Shown here piece after piece: positions 36,709 to 45,922 of a DNA stretch of 64,000 bases (positions are counted from its first letter, which is position 1; each line of letters begins with the position of its first letter). The stretch lies in contig NZ_JAIVKJ010000001.1 in assembly GCF_020524885.1 (NCBI RefSeq), positions 372,001 to 436,000 on the forward strand. The letters are read 5' to 3'. The DNA comes from Microbulbifer elongatus. Lineage in GTDB: Bacteria > Pseudomonadota > Gammaproteobacteria > Pseudomonadales > Cellvibrionaceae. The notes beneath the pieces were generated by a model that did no database searches, was not told the DNA's origin, and saw only the letters and a program-made list of their open reading frames with translations. A program made the translations under genes and the position numbers.

Positions 36709-38190
36709 CTACTCCCCAAATTTCCGCTGGGGCGCCACATCGTGGTCGGCGGTGATGCCGATTTCTTCCTTGGTGGTGTCTTTCACCACGGTGTGCTCTT
36801 CCTCCGCGCCGTGCATCCAGTCCACCAGCTTCTCGCGGATAAAGAACAGAATCAGCCCGGCAAGAATTGCCGCCGCCGCAACGCCACCAAAGGTCGCCAA
36901 CGGACCCGTTTCGCCCACCAGCTTACCGATCTCTGCCGCACCCTTGTTGGCAACACCGATAAACGCGAACCACAAACCCATCATCACACTCAGGTAACGC
37001 AGCGGAGCCAGCTTCGTCACCATCGACAGGCCGATCGGCGACAGACACAACTCACCGATGGTGTGGAAGATATACGCCACCACCAGCCACCAGGGGCTTG
37101 CTTTCGCAGTTTCGGAGTCGCCGATCTGCATCGCCGCACCCACCATCGCAAGAAAGCCAAGCCCGAGGAAGATCAGACCAAGACTGAATTTCCCCGGTGA
37201 CGTCGGCTCGCGCGAGCCTAGGCCCACCCAGATACTTGCCACAATGGGTGCAAGGATGATGATGAACAGCGGGTTGACCATCTGCAGCCAGCTGGCCGGG
37301 ATCTCGAAGCCGAAAATATGCAGGTCGGTGTTGTACTTGGCGAACAGGTTCATTGACCCCGCCGCCTGCTCAAATCCCGCCCAGAAAATTACCGTAAACA
37401 GACCGAGGACCAGAATTACCTTGATGCGGTCGCGCTCCTCCAGGGTCAGCGGGCGTTTTTTCTCATCGCTGCTCAGATTGGGCTTGAGGCCAAGTTTTGC
37501 CGACGGCTGGTTGCCGATTTCCCCGAGCATCTTGTCCGCCTGGGTCATCTGCAGGATCAGGCCCAGCAGCATACCGAGACCGGCGACCACAAATGCCAGC
37601 TGGTAATCCACCTTCTCGCCGATCCAGCCGATCACCAGATAGCCGAGAATCGAACCCAGGTTGATCCCCATGTAGAAAATCGTAAATGCGGTATCCCGGC
37701 GCTTGTCGCCTTCTTCGTAGAGGTCGCCCACCATGGTGGAAATGTTCGGCTTGAAGAAGCCATTGCCGATAATCATCAGCCCTAGCCCCAACCAAAGACC
37801 GTAAATCTCGGTGCCATCCGGCAGCCACTTGTGTGGGAAGCCGAGGGCAAACTGCCCCAGCATCATCAGGAAGCCGCCGAACATAATGCAGCGCCGCTGC
37901 CCCCACACGTTGTCCGCCATCCAGCCGCCGAGGATCGGCGTCAGGTAGACCAGCATGGCGTAGGTGCCGAGATAGCTGAGTGCCTTGGACTGCAGTTCCG
38001 TGTCGGAAAGCGCATCCCACCCAAAGGCAGCAGCGGCCGCGGCCGACGTGAGGTAGAACACGAAGATGCCGCGCATGCCGTAATAGCTGAGGCGCTCCCA
38101 CATCTCTGTGCCGAATAGCAGGAACAGCCCCTTGGGGTGTCCCATCATCTCGCCGGCAGTGGCGGGGGGCTTTGGCTTGAGGTCTTGCAT
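36709..38190 (-). CDS. POT/PTR-family proton-coupled peptide transporter
   Basis: MFS transporter of 493 residues, full length for the family. The ExxER motif is in GTEMWERLSYYGMRG (helix 1); the first-loop signature is ILGGWMADNVWGQRRCIM; PNISTMVGDLYEEGDKRRDT and FYMGINLGSILGYLVIGW are further POT marks, and helix 10 region contains SPIGLSMVTKLAPLRYLSVM. The start ATG follows AGGAGTCTCC. It would import di- and tripeptides, complementing the extracellular peptidase and the receptors. Confidence 0.95.
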   Translation of the reverse strand: MQDLKPKPPATAGEMMGHPKGLFLLFGTEMWERLSYYGMRGIFVFYLTSAAAAAAFGWDALSDTELQSKALSYLGTYAMLVYLTPILGGWMADNVWGQRRCIMFGGFLMMLGQFALGFPHKWLPDGTEIYGLWLGLGLMIIGNGFFKPNISTMVGDLYEEGDKRRDTAFTIFYMGINLGSILGYLVIGWIGEKVDYQLAFVVAGLGMLLGLILQMTQADKMLGEIGNQPSAKLGLKPNLSSDEKKRPLTLEERDRIKVILVLGLFTVIFWAGFEQAAGSMNLFAKYNTDLHIFGFEIPASWLQMVNPLFIIILAPIVASIWVGLGSREPTSPGKFSLGLIFLGLGFLAMVGAAMQIGDSETAKASPWWLVVAYIFHTIGELCLSPIGLSMVTKLAPLRYLSVMMGLWFAFIGVANKGAAEIGKLVGETGPLATFGGVAAAAILAGLILFFIREKLVDWMHGAEEEHTVVKDTTKEEIGITADHDVAPQRKFGE

Positions 38191-38304
38191 GGAGACTCCT
38201 GAATGGATTCACGCGGCGGGGTTGTAATACGCGCCGATGACCTGAGTATAGGTCAGGCGTACCGGGGGCAAGTTTAGGGACAGACCCCGGTAGTCCCCAG
38301 CAGG

Positions 38305-38310
38305 TATAAT
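38305..38310 (+). promoter_or_regulatory. Possible -10 element of hrpA
   Basis: TATAAT lies 37 bp upstream of the hrpA start codon; no convincing -35 was seen. Confidence 0.45.
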
Positions 38311-38346
38311 CGCCGGTTTGCCGTTTTACCCTGAATAAGCAGTCAT

Positions 38347-41300
38347 ATGAGTCGAGAGCCCGCCCAGCCCAATTTGCAGCAATTTGAGCAGTTGCTCCCC
38401 CAGTGCATGGGGCGCGACCGCTTCGACCTGCAGCGCACCCTTAAGAACGCCCGCCGGCGGCTGAAAGAGGGTAAGCCTGCGGATCGAATGCTGGCGCAGC
38501 TGGAGACCCGGATTGCCGCGTCTGTGGCGCTGGCGGAAGCCCGCAAGCAGAAACTCCCCAAAGTGGAGTGGCCGGAAGGGTTGCCGGTGGTGGCGCGGCG
38601 GGAGGAAATTGCCGAGCTGATCGCCGCCAATCAGGTGGTGGTGGTCGCCGGCGAAACTGGCTCGGGTAAAACTACCCAGTTGCCCAAAGTCTGCCTCGAG
38701 CTCGGGCGCGGTATCTTCGGTCAGATCGGCCACACCCAGCCGCGGCGGATTGCCGCGCGTACGGTGGCCAATCGAATTGCCGAAGAACTTGGGCAGTCGC
38801 TGGGCGACTCTGTTGGCTACCAGGTGCGGTTTACCGACCAGAGCACCGAGCACACCCATATTAAGCTGATGACTGACGGTATCCTGCTGGCGGAAATCCA
38901 GCGCGACCCGCTATTAAGTCATTACGACACCCTGATTATCGACGAGGCGCACGAGCGCAGCCTGAATATCGACTTCCTGCTCGGCTACCTTAAAACCCTG
39001 CTGCCGAAGCGCCCGGACCTGAAGCTGATCATCACGTCAGCCACCATCGACCTGGAGAAGTTTTCAAAACACTTCGACGATGCGCCAATCATCGAAGTAT
39101 CCGGCCGTACCTATCCGGTGGATATCCACTACCGCCCACCGGCCGACAGCGATGCCGACCTGAATGAGCAGGTCATCGGTGCCGTGGAAGAGCTGCTGCA
39201 CGAGGAGAAATCCTCACCGCGGCGCGGTGGCGATATTCTGGTATTTATGAGCGGCGAGCGGGAGATCCGCGAGTGCGCCAAGGCCCTGCGCGATGCGCAG
39301 CTGCCGCACCTTGAAGTGTTGCCGCTGTATGCCCGCCTCAGTCTGGCCGAACAGAGCCGCGTGTTTGCGCCGCACAAAGGACGCCGAATCGTACTCGCCA
39401 CCAACGTGGCGGAGACCTCTATCACCGTGCCCGGTATCCGCTATGTGATCGATCCGGGCACCGCGCGCATCAGCCGCTATAGCTACCGCAGCAAGATTCA
39501 GCGCTTGCCGGTGGAAGCCATCTCCCAGGCCAGTGCCAACCAGCGTGCGGGGCGCTGTGGCCGAGTCAGTGCCGGTGTGTGTATCCGCCTGTACGAAGAA
39601 AACGATTTTCTGCAGCGCGCGGAATTTACCGATGCGGAAATCCTGCGCACAAACCTTGCTGCGGTCATCCTGCAGATGTTGCAGCTGCGAATTGGCGATA
39701 TCCGCGATTTCCCGTTTGTGGACCCGCCGGACCAGCGCCTGATCAACGACGGCTATAACCTGTTGCAGGAGCTGAAAGCCGTCGATGGTAAGGGCCAGGT
39801 AACCAAGCTTGGTCGCGCCTTGTCGAGATTACCGCTGGACCCGCGTCTTGGCCGCATGCTGATGGAGTCCGGCCCGGCTGGCAGCCTGCGCGAATTGTTG
39901 ATCATCGTCAGTGCCCTTGCCGTGCAGGACCCGCGCGAGCGACCTGCCGAAAAACGCCAGGCGTCCGATGAAAAGCACAAACAGTGGCAGCACGAACAGT
40001 CGGACTTTATGAGTCTGGTCAATCTGTGGGATGGCTATGAGGCCCAGCGCCAGGAGCTGAGCCAGAACCAGCTGCGCAAGTGGTGTCAGAAAAACTTCCT
40101 ATCGTGGCTGCGTTTACGCGAGTGGAGGGATATTCATCACCAGCTGCGTCTCGCGATCCGCGACCTTGACCTGAAAATGAACAAGGAGCCCGCGGACTAC
40201 GCCAATGTGCACATGGCGATTCTGCCTGGGTTGCTGGACAATATTGGCGTGCGTGACGAGAACAAAGAGTTTCTCGGCTGTCGCAACCGCCGTTTCCATA
40301 TTTTCCCCGGCTCCGGTCAGTACAAGAAGCCGCCACACTGGGTGGTGGCGGCACAGCTGCTGGAGACCAGCCGCTTGTTTGCGCATACCGTGGGCAAGAT
40401 TGAGCCCGACTGGGTGCTGGGGTGTGCTGAACACCTGGTAAAGCGCAATTATTTCGAACCCCATTACAATCCTCGCTCCGGCGCAGTGATGGCATTTGAA
40501 AAGGTCACCCTGTATGGACTGGTGCTGGTGGACAAGCAGCGCATTCACTTCAGCAAGCTGGATCCGGTTGTCGCGCGTGAAGTATTTATTCGCGAGGCCT
40601 TGGTGGAGCAGCGCTACCGCGGCAAGGGCAAGTTTTTCCGGCACTACAAAGCATTGCTCGAGGAGCTGGAAGATCTCGAAGCCAAGTCCCGCCGGCGCGA
40701 CATCGTCGTGGACGACGAGGTGGTGTACCGCTTCTTCGATGAGCGGATACCCGCCGAAGTGGTTAACCTGGCCGGCTTTGAAAAGTGGCGCAAGCAGGCG
40801 GAACAAAAGGATCGGGAGCTGCTGTTCCTGCCCCGTGACCTGATGATGCAGCAGGATGCCGCCCACGTGGGTGAAGCGCAGTTCCCGGACTCCCTTACCA
40901 GCGGTGGAATCGAGTATCCACTCAGCTACCACTTTGAGCCCGGCAGCATCGACGACGGTGTGAGCATCCAGGTTCCGGTCGGTGCCCTGCATCAGGTGCC
41001 GGCGGCACGTTTGCAGTGGGTGGTGCCCGGCATATTGCGGGATAAATGTATTGCCCTGGTTAAAAACCTGCCCAAGCAGTACCGCAAATATTTTGTGCCA
41101 GTACCCGCCGCCGTGGACAAGGCATTGCCGCGCATGCAGCCCGGGGATACGCCGCTTTGGCAGGCGCTGGCCCATGAGCTCAAGCGTCAGACCGCACAGC
41201 AGTTGCCGGATGAGGCGTGGCTGCAGGCAGAGCAGGGGGTAGAGGATTTCTACCGCTTCAATATCCAGGTACTGGACGAGAAAGGCCAGTTGCTGGATCA

Positions 41301-42246
41301 GGATCGGGACCTGGACATCCTGCAGGCCCGCTATCGCGACCGCGTACAGCAGGAGCTGGCCAGCGCCGGTGACGATTTCGAACGCGCGGGCATCACCGAG
41401 TGGGATTTCGGCGATCTGCCAGCAACCTACCAGTTGGATCAGGGTGGCCTGAAGGTGCGCGCATATCCCGCACTGATTGCCAACAAAGACAGTGTCGACC
41501 TGAAACTGTTGGACAACCCCGAGGAAGCCAGCCGCTACACCCGCGCCGGTATCTGCCGCCTTGCCATTCTGCACCTGCCGGAGCCGGTAAAGTACCTGCG
41601 TAAGGAATTGCTCAAAGGGAAGGAGCTTGGGCTGAGTGCCGCGGACTTGGGGCGCAGGGAGGACGTTGCGGACGATATCCTGATGGCTGCGGTGCGCGAA
41701 TGTTTCTGGGCGGATGAAAACTGGCCGCGCACTCAGGCGGAATTTCTCGCCGCTCTGGAACAGCGGGAAAAGCTGGTAGGCACCGCACAGGAGATCGGCG
41801 ACCTGTTGGTAAAGGCTCTCGCACAGCTGGTGCCCCTGCGCAAACAGATCAAGCAGCAGAAAAATCTCGCTGTGGCCATGGCGGTGGGGGATATCAATCG
41901 CCAGCTTGGTGGTCTCTTCTACCGCGGGGTGCTATTCCACACGCCGCTTGAGATGTTGCGGCAGTACGGGCGCTATCTAAAAGGCATCGAGGTTCGTCTG
42001 GAAAAAGCGGCGCTGGATCCCAACCGCGATCGCCGCCTCACATCTGAATTCCAGGAAGCGGAAGAGCCATACCAGGCGCTCGCCAGCAAGACCGATCTGC
42101 TGCTGATGGCCGGGGACCCCGCGCTGGTGGAATACCGCTGGATGCTGGAGGAGTTCCGCATTTCCCTGTTCGCGCAAACACTGAAAACCCAGATGCCCGT
42201 CTCTATCAAGCGTCTGCGCAAATTTTGGACTGAGTTAGGTTACTGA
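38347..42246 (+). CDS. hrpA: ATP-dependent RNA helicase HrpA
   Basis: DEAH-box helicase of 1299 residues, normal length for HrpA. Walker A is GETGSGKTTQLPK (about 103-115), the DEAH box is IIDEAHERSLN (about 197-207), motif III is ITSATIDLEKF and motif VI QRAGRCGRVSAGVC. The C-terminal ~800 residues carry the HA2, OB-fold and HrpA-specific domains. HrpA rescues stalled ribosomes in E. coli. It is monocistronic here, with a TATAAT 37 bp upstream. Confidence 0.96.
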   Translation: MSREPAQPNLQQFEQLLPQCMGRDRFDLQRTLKNARRRLKEGKPADRMLAQLETRIAASVALAEARKQKLPKVEWPEGLPVVARREEIAELIAANQVVVVAGETGSGKTTQLPKVCLELGRGIFGQIGHTQPRRIAARTVANRIAEELGQSLGDSVGYQVRFTDQSTEHTHIKLMTDGILLAEIQRDPLLSHYDTLIIDEAHERSLNIDFLLGYLKTLLPKRPDLKLIITSATIDLEKFSKHFDDAPIIEVSGRTYPVDIHYRPPADSDADLNEQVIGAVEELLHEEKSSPRRGGDILVFMSGEREIRECAKALRDAQLPHLEVLPLYARLSLAEQSRVFAPHKGRRIVLATNVAETSITVPGIRYVIDPGTARISRYSYRSKIQRLPVEAISQASANQRAGRCGRVSAGVCIRLYEENDFLQRAEFTDAEILRTNLAAVILQMLQLRIGDIRDFPFVDPPDQRLINDGYNLLQELKAVDGKGQVTKLGRALSRLPLDPRLGRMLMESGPAGSLRELLIIVSALAVQDPRERPAEKRQASDEKHKQWQHEQSDFMSLVNLWDGYEAQRQELSQNQLRKWCQKNFLSWLRLREWRDIHHQLRLAIRDLDLKMNKEPADYANVHMAILPGLLDNIGVRDENKEFLGCRNRRFHIFPGSGQYKKPPHWVVAAQLLETSRLFAHTVGKIEPDWVLGCAEHLVKRNYFEPHYNPRSGAVMAFEKVTLYGLVLVDKQRIHFSKLDPVVAREVFIREALVEQRYRGKGKFFRHYKALLEELEDLEAKSRRRDIVVDDEVVYRFFDERIPAEVVNLAGFEKWRKQAEQKDRELLFLPRDLMMQQDAAHVGEAQFPDSLTSGGIEYPLSYHFEPGSIDDGVSIQVPVGALHQVPAARLQWVVPGILRDKCIALVKNLPKQYRKYFVPVPAAVDKALPRMQPGDTPLWQALAHELKRQTAQQLPDEAWLQAEQGVEDFYRFNIQVLDEKGQLLDQDRDLDILQARYRDRVQQELASAGDDFERAGITEWDFGDLPATYQLDQGGLKVRAYPALIANKDSVDLKLLDNPEEASRYTRAGICRLAILHLPEPVKYLRKELLKGKELGLSAADLGRREDVADDILMAAVRECFWADENWPRTQAEFLAALEQREKLVGTAQEIGDLLVKALAQLVPLRKQIKQQKNLAVAMAVGDINRQLGGLFYRGVLFHTPLEMLRQYGRYLKGIEVRLEKAALDPNRDRRLTSEFQEAEEPYQALASKTDLLLMAGDPALVEYRWMLEEFRISLFAQTLKTQMPVSIKRLRKFWTELGY

Positions 42247-42644
42247 TGTTGCAGACGACTGGGAGGCAAGCGGTCATGACAGCGCTGGTCAGTCATCCTG
42301 TAACTCGGCTCCTTCGTATAATTCCTCGTACACTCTCTCGTACACAGAATTCTTATGTCAGTTTTGACTGTAAGAAAGTGCGGGCAGCTGCGACAGATAG
42401 GTAGTCGCAGCTGATATGCCCTTTGCGGACCTGAATCACAGTTCATAAAGAACGGTTGAACCTGAATTATGAACCACTGGTCTTACAATAAGGGCAATGC
42501 AATCCCGGGGGACTATAATCCGGGAGCGGCGTTTTCCGCGCCCTGAGCGTATCGTGATGTGGATTCAATTGACCTGACTTACAGAAAGGTGATGTGAACA
42601 GCCTCACAACCCTGAAATTCAGAACTTTCAACAGGAGATCGATC
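42247..42644 (+). promoter_or_regulatory. 398-bp hvf upstream region with several palindromes
   Basis: No gene seen. It contains TATAAT at 42317-42322; a perfect 10-bp hairpin CAGCTGCGAC (42385-42394) with GTCGCAGCTG (42404-42413); GTTCATAA (42441-42448) with TTATGAAC (42467-42474) enclosing GGTTGAACC; and TCCCGG (42503-42508) with CCGGGA (42520-42525) flanking a second TATAAT (42514-42519). The last TATAAT is the likelier -10 for hvfA. The palindromes are candidate binding sites for a metal-responsive regulator, which is not encoded nearby. Confidence 0.5.
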
Positions 42645-42974
42645 ATGAACAAGAAGAACCTGCCGATCGCGGCCGCCGTTAGTGCTGCCTTTATTGCTTC
42701 CGCTGCCGTGAGCACCGCCGCGACCGCCAACCCTTTCACTGCGACCGAACTGACTGCCGGCTACAACCTGAAAATGGCCGATGACGGCAAGAAAAAAGAA
42801 GGTAAGTGTGGCGAAGGTAAGTGCGGCGAAGAAGGCAAGAAGAAAGAAGGCAAGTGCGGCGAAGGTAAATGCGGCGAAGAAGGTAAGAAGAAAGAAGGTA
42901 AGTGCGGCGAAGGCAAATGTGGTGAAGGTAAAAAGAAAGAAGGCAAGTGTGGTGAGGGTAAGTGCGGCGGTTGA
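42645..42974 (+). CDS. hvfA: HvfA-type RiPP precursor with EGKCG repeats
   Basis: Secreted precursor of 109 residues. AGGAG precedes the ATG at 42645, which begins a signal peptide (MNKKNLPIAAAVSAAFIASA; cleavage probably near ATANP). After about residue 48 the protein is almost only Lys, Glu, Gly and Cys: four copies of KKKEGKCGEGKCG-like units give eight EGKCG motifs. All eight cysteines lie in these motifs. In Haemophilus influenzae HvfA, EGKCG cysteines are turned into oxazolone/thioamide pairs that bind copper. A frame at 42594 would add 17 residues and break the signal peptide. The two enzymes needed follow directly. Confidence 0.9.
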   Translation: MNKKNLPIAAAVSAAFIASAAVSTAATANPFTATELTAGYNLKMADDGKKKEGKCGEGKCGEEGKKKEGKCGEGKCGEEGKKKEGKCGEGKCGEGKKKEGKCGEGKCGG

Positions 42975-42989
42975 TCGCCGGTTGCCAGT

Positions 42990-43045
42990 AATCACCTTGT
43001 GATCATCAAGTGATTGCCTTCGATAGCCCGGCCTCGCGCCGGGCT
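42990..43045 (+). terminator. Two hairpins in the hvfA-hvfB gap
   Basis: A near-palindrome at 42990-43015 (outer arms AATCAC/GTGATT) and a perfect stem AGCCCGGC (43025-43032) with GCCGGGCT (43038-43045) lie between precursor and enzyme genes. There is no T-run, so these more likely slow transcription or protect the hvfA mRNA 3' end, giving more precursor than enzyme. Confidence 0.55.
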
Positions 43046-43067
43046 TCACACATGAGGAACTGGGACA

Positions 43068-43952
43068 ATGCGTGAATCACACCAATATCCGGTGCAGGGC
43101 GCCGGCCTGGGCCTGCGGCGCTCCATGATGGGTGAATTACTCTCGCCCGAGCAGGTGGATTTTCTCGAAGTCGCCCCGGAAAACTGGATTGGTGTTGGCG
43201 GGCGCTACGGTCGCTGGTTTCGCGAGTTCACCGAGCGTTTCCCATTTGTCATACATGGCCTCTCGTTGTCGATTGGTGCCCCCGATCCGCTGGACGAAGA
43301 CCTTGTACGTGCCATCAAGCAGTTTATGCGCGAGCACGATATCCGCTGTTACAGCGAACACCTGAGTTACTGCTCCGAGCACGGGCATCTTTATGACCTG
43401 CTCCCGATCCCCTTTACCGAAGAAGCGGTGCACTATGTAGCCGGTCGTATCCGGCGGGTGCAGGACATTCTCGAGCAGCGCATCGCCATGGAGAATGTCT
43501 CCTACTATGCCGCCCCCGGGCAGGAAATGTCCGAGCTTGAATTTCTGAACGCGGTCTTGCAGGAGGCGGATTGCGATCTGCTGCTGGACGTCAACAACAT
43601 CTATGTCAATGCCATCAATCACCGCTATGACGCCGAGTCCTTTTTGCTGGGGCTGCCGGCAGAGCGCATTCGCTACGCCCATGTGGCAGGACACTTTGAT
43701 GAAGCGGAAGACCTGAAAGTGGATACCCACGGGGCACCGGTTATCGACCCGGTTTGGCAGCTGCTGCAGCGCGCCTATGAGGTATTTGGCCCAATTCCCA
43801 CACTGCTGGAGCGGGATTTCAATATTCCCCCGCTGCCGGAGCTATGTGAGGAGGTGCAGCGTATCCGCGAATTCCAGGCAAGCGCAGTGAAGGCTTTGGA
43901 AACTGGAAACGGTGACAAGCGCGATGCACCGGAGGTGGCGTATGGCCGCTGA
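43068..43952 (+). CDS. hvfB: HvfB, MNIO-family (DUF692) multinuclear iron oxidative enzyme
   Basis: Protein of 294 residues with the TIM-barrel motifs of DUF692: [123 protein letters not shown] and [14 protein letters not shown]. His and Asp residues in these motifs bind the iron cluster in known members. MNIO enzymes oxidise cysteine thiols in RiPP precursors; this one is the predicted partner for the EGKCG precursor upstream. GAGGAA precedes the start. It overlaps hvfC by 11 bases. Confidence 0.95.
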   Translation: MRESHQYPVQGAGLGLRRSMMGELLSPEQVDFLEVAPENWIGVGGRYGRWFREFTERFPFVIHGLSLSIGAPDPLDEDLVRAIKQFMREHDIRCYSEHLSYCSEHGHLYDLLPIPFTEEAVHYVAGRIRRVQDILEQRIAMENVSYYAAPGQEMSELEFLNAVLQEADCDLLLDVNNIYVNAINHRYDAESFLLGLPAERIRYAHVAGHFDEAEDLKVDTHGAPVIDPVWQLLQRAYEVFGPIPTLLERDFNIPPLPELCEEVQRIREFQASAVKALETGNGDKRDAPEVAYGR

Positions 43953-44799
43953 GAAAACCTCTGAGAGAGTTAATGAAATAGCCGCGGGAAAAAGTGTGAG
44001 TTTCCAGTCCGTGCAGGGCGATTTTGCCGCACATCTGCGAGCGCCGGAATCCGTGGCCGCACCGGCGGAGATTGAAGATCGCCGTATGGGGATCTACCGA
44101 GACCTGATTTACAACAACATTGAGTCGTTTATCTCTAGCGGCTTTCCAGTGTTGCGCAGTATCTATGACGATGAGCGCTGGCACGCCATGGTGCGGGACT
44201 TTGTTCAGCGGCATCAGTCCCACAGCCCGTATTTTCTGCAGATCAGTGAAGAGTTTTTACAGTATTTGCAGTCTGAACGAGCGGATAGTGCGGGTAGTGA
44301 GCTGGACCCGCCCTTTCTGCTGGAGCTTGCGCACTACGAGTGGGTAGAGCTGGCGCTGGATGTGAGTGAAGCGGAGTTCCCCGCAGACCTGGCTCGTGAC
44401 TATACCGATGAGCAGGTGTTGAATTGGGCGCCGGTCGCCTCGCCGCTGGCATGGAATTTAAATTATCAGTTTCCGGTGCATCATATAGGCCCGGCTTTCC
44501 AGCCGGTCGAGGCACCGCAAACACCTTCATTTTTGGTTGTGTATCGAAACCGCGCTGACAAGGTCGCGTTCCTTGAGGCCAATGCCGTCACCTCGCACCT
44601 GCTGTCGCTGATACAATCCCACGCTGGCTCAGGGGAGGCGGATGCGGTAAGCCAGCTTCCCAGTGGTAGGGAAGTGCTGCAAACCCTTGCCAGGGATATC
44701 CAGCATCCACAGCCGGAACAGCTTATCGAATTCGGTACTGACATCCTGAAAAGGCTGCATAGCCTGGATATAATCGCCGGCTTCCGGCCCACAGCCTAA
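43942..44799 (+). CDS. hvfC: HvfC, partner protein of the MNIO enzyme (DUF2063)
   Basis: Protein of 285 residues with an N-terminal DUF2063 domain ([60 protein letters not shown]) and a C-terminal domain ([40 protein letters not shown]). I choose the ATG at 43942 with GGAGGTGG at 43931-43938; it overlaps hvfB by 11 bases, so the two are translationally coupled. HvfC-type proteins bind the precursor leader and present it to HvfB. The name 'DNA-binding domain-containing' is often attached to this family but has no support here. Confidence 0.93.
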   Translation: MAAEKTSERVNEIAAGKSVSFQSVQGDFAAHLRAPESVAAPAEIEDRRMGIYRDLIYNNIESFISSGFPVLRSIYDDERWHAMVRDFVQRHQSHSPYFLQISEEFLQYLQSERADSAGSELDPPFLLELAHYEWVELALDVSEAEFPADLARDYTDEQVLNWAPVASPLAWNLNYQFPVHHIGPAFQPVEAPQTPSFLVVYRNRADKVAFLEANAVTSHLLSLIQSHAGSGEADAVSQLPSGREVLQTLARDIQHPQPEQLIEFGTDILKRLHSLDIIAGFRPTA

Positions 44800-44935
44800 A
44801 TCATCCAAAGCTGCCAGCTGTCTTGTCCAAAACGGCCAGCTGCTATGCTGGCTAAGCGGCCAGTGGTAATATCTCGAAAACGGAAAAACAGATTCTGGTT
44901 TGAACAATCGATTATTTCTCGCGAGGAGCAGGGAA

Positions 44936-45922
44936 TTGCTTGAGCGTACACACTTCACTGCCTGGGTACTGACCGCCTTATTGTCAGCCCCTCTGGCGTT
45001 GGCGCAGGATGCGTCAGATCCATTTGCGGAACTTCCCGACGAGGTGCCCGCAACGACTTCTTCACAGCCTGCTGAATCTTCACAGCCTGCGGCCACCAGC
45101 GATGCCGAAGGCGCCGCGTCCAATGCTGAAGGTGGCGATGATTCTGGCGCCAGCGAAGACGACTTTGGCTCCGAACTCGAAGACGACTTTGGCTCCGAAC
45201 TCGAAGGCGACTTTGGTTCTGCACTCGAAGACGAGTATGGCTTCGACCCGGCCGACGAGTTTTCCAGTGCGGAAGAGCCGGAAGATCGCGATCCCTGGGA
45301 GGGGTTCAATCGCGCTATGTTCCGCTTCAATGACACGGCGGATCGCTGGTTTCTGAAGCCCGCGGCGGTGAGCTACCGTCAGGTGACGCCGATTTTCATG
45401 CAAACCGGTGTTTCCAACTTTTTTTCCAACCTGCGCGAAATCAACAATGTCCTGAATAGCGTCCTGCAGTGGAAGTGGGGGCAGGCGAGCAACGATACCG
45501 GTCGCTTTCTGGTGAACAGCACGGTTGGGCTGGTAGGGTTGTTTGATGTGGCTCAGCACATGGGGCTGGAGCGCAGCGACGGCGAGGACTTCGGCCAGAC
45601 TCTGGCGGTGTGGGGCGTGTCTTCCGGCCCCTACGTTGTGGTGCCTTTCTGGGGGCCTTCCACAGTGCGGGATGCGCCCGCCGTCGTGGTGGACTGGTAT
45701 ACCAATCCGTTGAGCTACGTGGACGATAGCGCCGTTGAAAACACGCTGAAAGCCCTCGACCTGATTCAAACCCGCGCGAGCCTGTTAAAGGCGGAATCTC
45801 TGTTGCAGGGAGATCGCTATGTACTGATGCGCGACGCCTATCTGCAGCGGCGGGAATTCCTGATCAATGACGGCGAGCAGGAAGACGATTTCGGCGGCGA
45901 CCTGGATGAATACGACTTCTGA
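44936..45922 (+). CDS. MlaA/VacJ-family protein without lipobox cysteine
   Basis: Protein of 328 residues whose core (about 130-300; PWEGFNRAMFRFNDTADRWF, NNVLNSVLQWKWGQASNDTG, RFLVNSTVGLVGLFDVAQHM, FGQTLAVWGVSSGPYVVVPF, GPSTVRDAPAVVVDWYTNP) is MlaA, the outer-membrane part of the phospholipid-removal system. I choose the TTG at 44936 because GAGGAG lies upstream and it gives a good signal peptide (MLERTHFTAWVLTALLSAPL); a TTG at 44900 is in frame. The signal ends ALAQ without cysteine and no cysteine occurs in the whole protein, so it is not a lipoprotein. Between signal and core are about 95 acidic residues with DDFGSELE repeats; DDFG recurs near the C-terminus. Confidence 0.88.
   Translation: MLERTHFTAWVLTALLSAPLALAQDASDPFAELPDEVPATTSSQPAESSQPAATSDAEGAASNAEGGDDSGASEDDFGSELEDDFGSELEGDFGSALEDEYGFDPADEFSSAEEPEDRDPWEGFNRAMFRFNDTADRWFLKPAAVSYRQVTPIFMQTGVSNFFSNLREINNVLNSVLQWKWGQASNDTGRFLVNSTVGLVGLFDVAQHMGLERSDGEDFGQTLAVWGVSSGPYVVVPFWGPSTVRDAPAVVVDWYTNPLSYVDDSAVENTLKALDLIQTRASLLKAESLLQGDRYVLMRDAYLQRREFLINDGEQEDDFGGDLDEYDF

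Noticed and set aside
42645..42974. HvfA as a metallothionein or bufferin-type (DUF2282) peptide
   Set aside because: Cysteines occur only in EGKCG motifs, which is specific to HvfA, and the enzyme partners are HvfB/HvfC-like. A simple metallothionein would not need them.
42781..43002. Lys/Ala/Val-rich frame overlapping hvfA in another register
   Set aside because: It is the frame-shifted reading of the EGKCG repeat; hvfA has the signal peptide and ribosome binding site.
42990..43045. Full rho-independent terminator after hvfA
   Set aside because: The stems are good but no T-run follows, and hvfB starts only 23 bp downstream on the same strand.
43942..44799. HvfC as a DNA-binding transcription factor
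   Set aside because: The common database label rests on a historical domain name. The gene overlaps hvfB and the family acts with MNIO enzymes.
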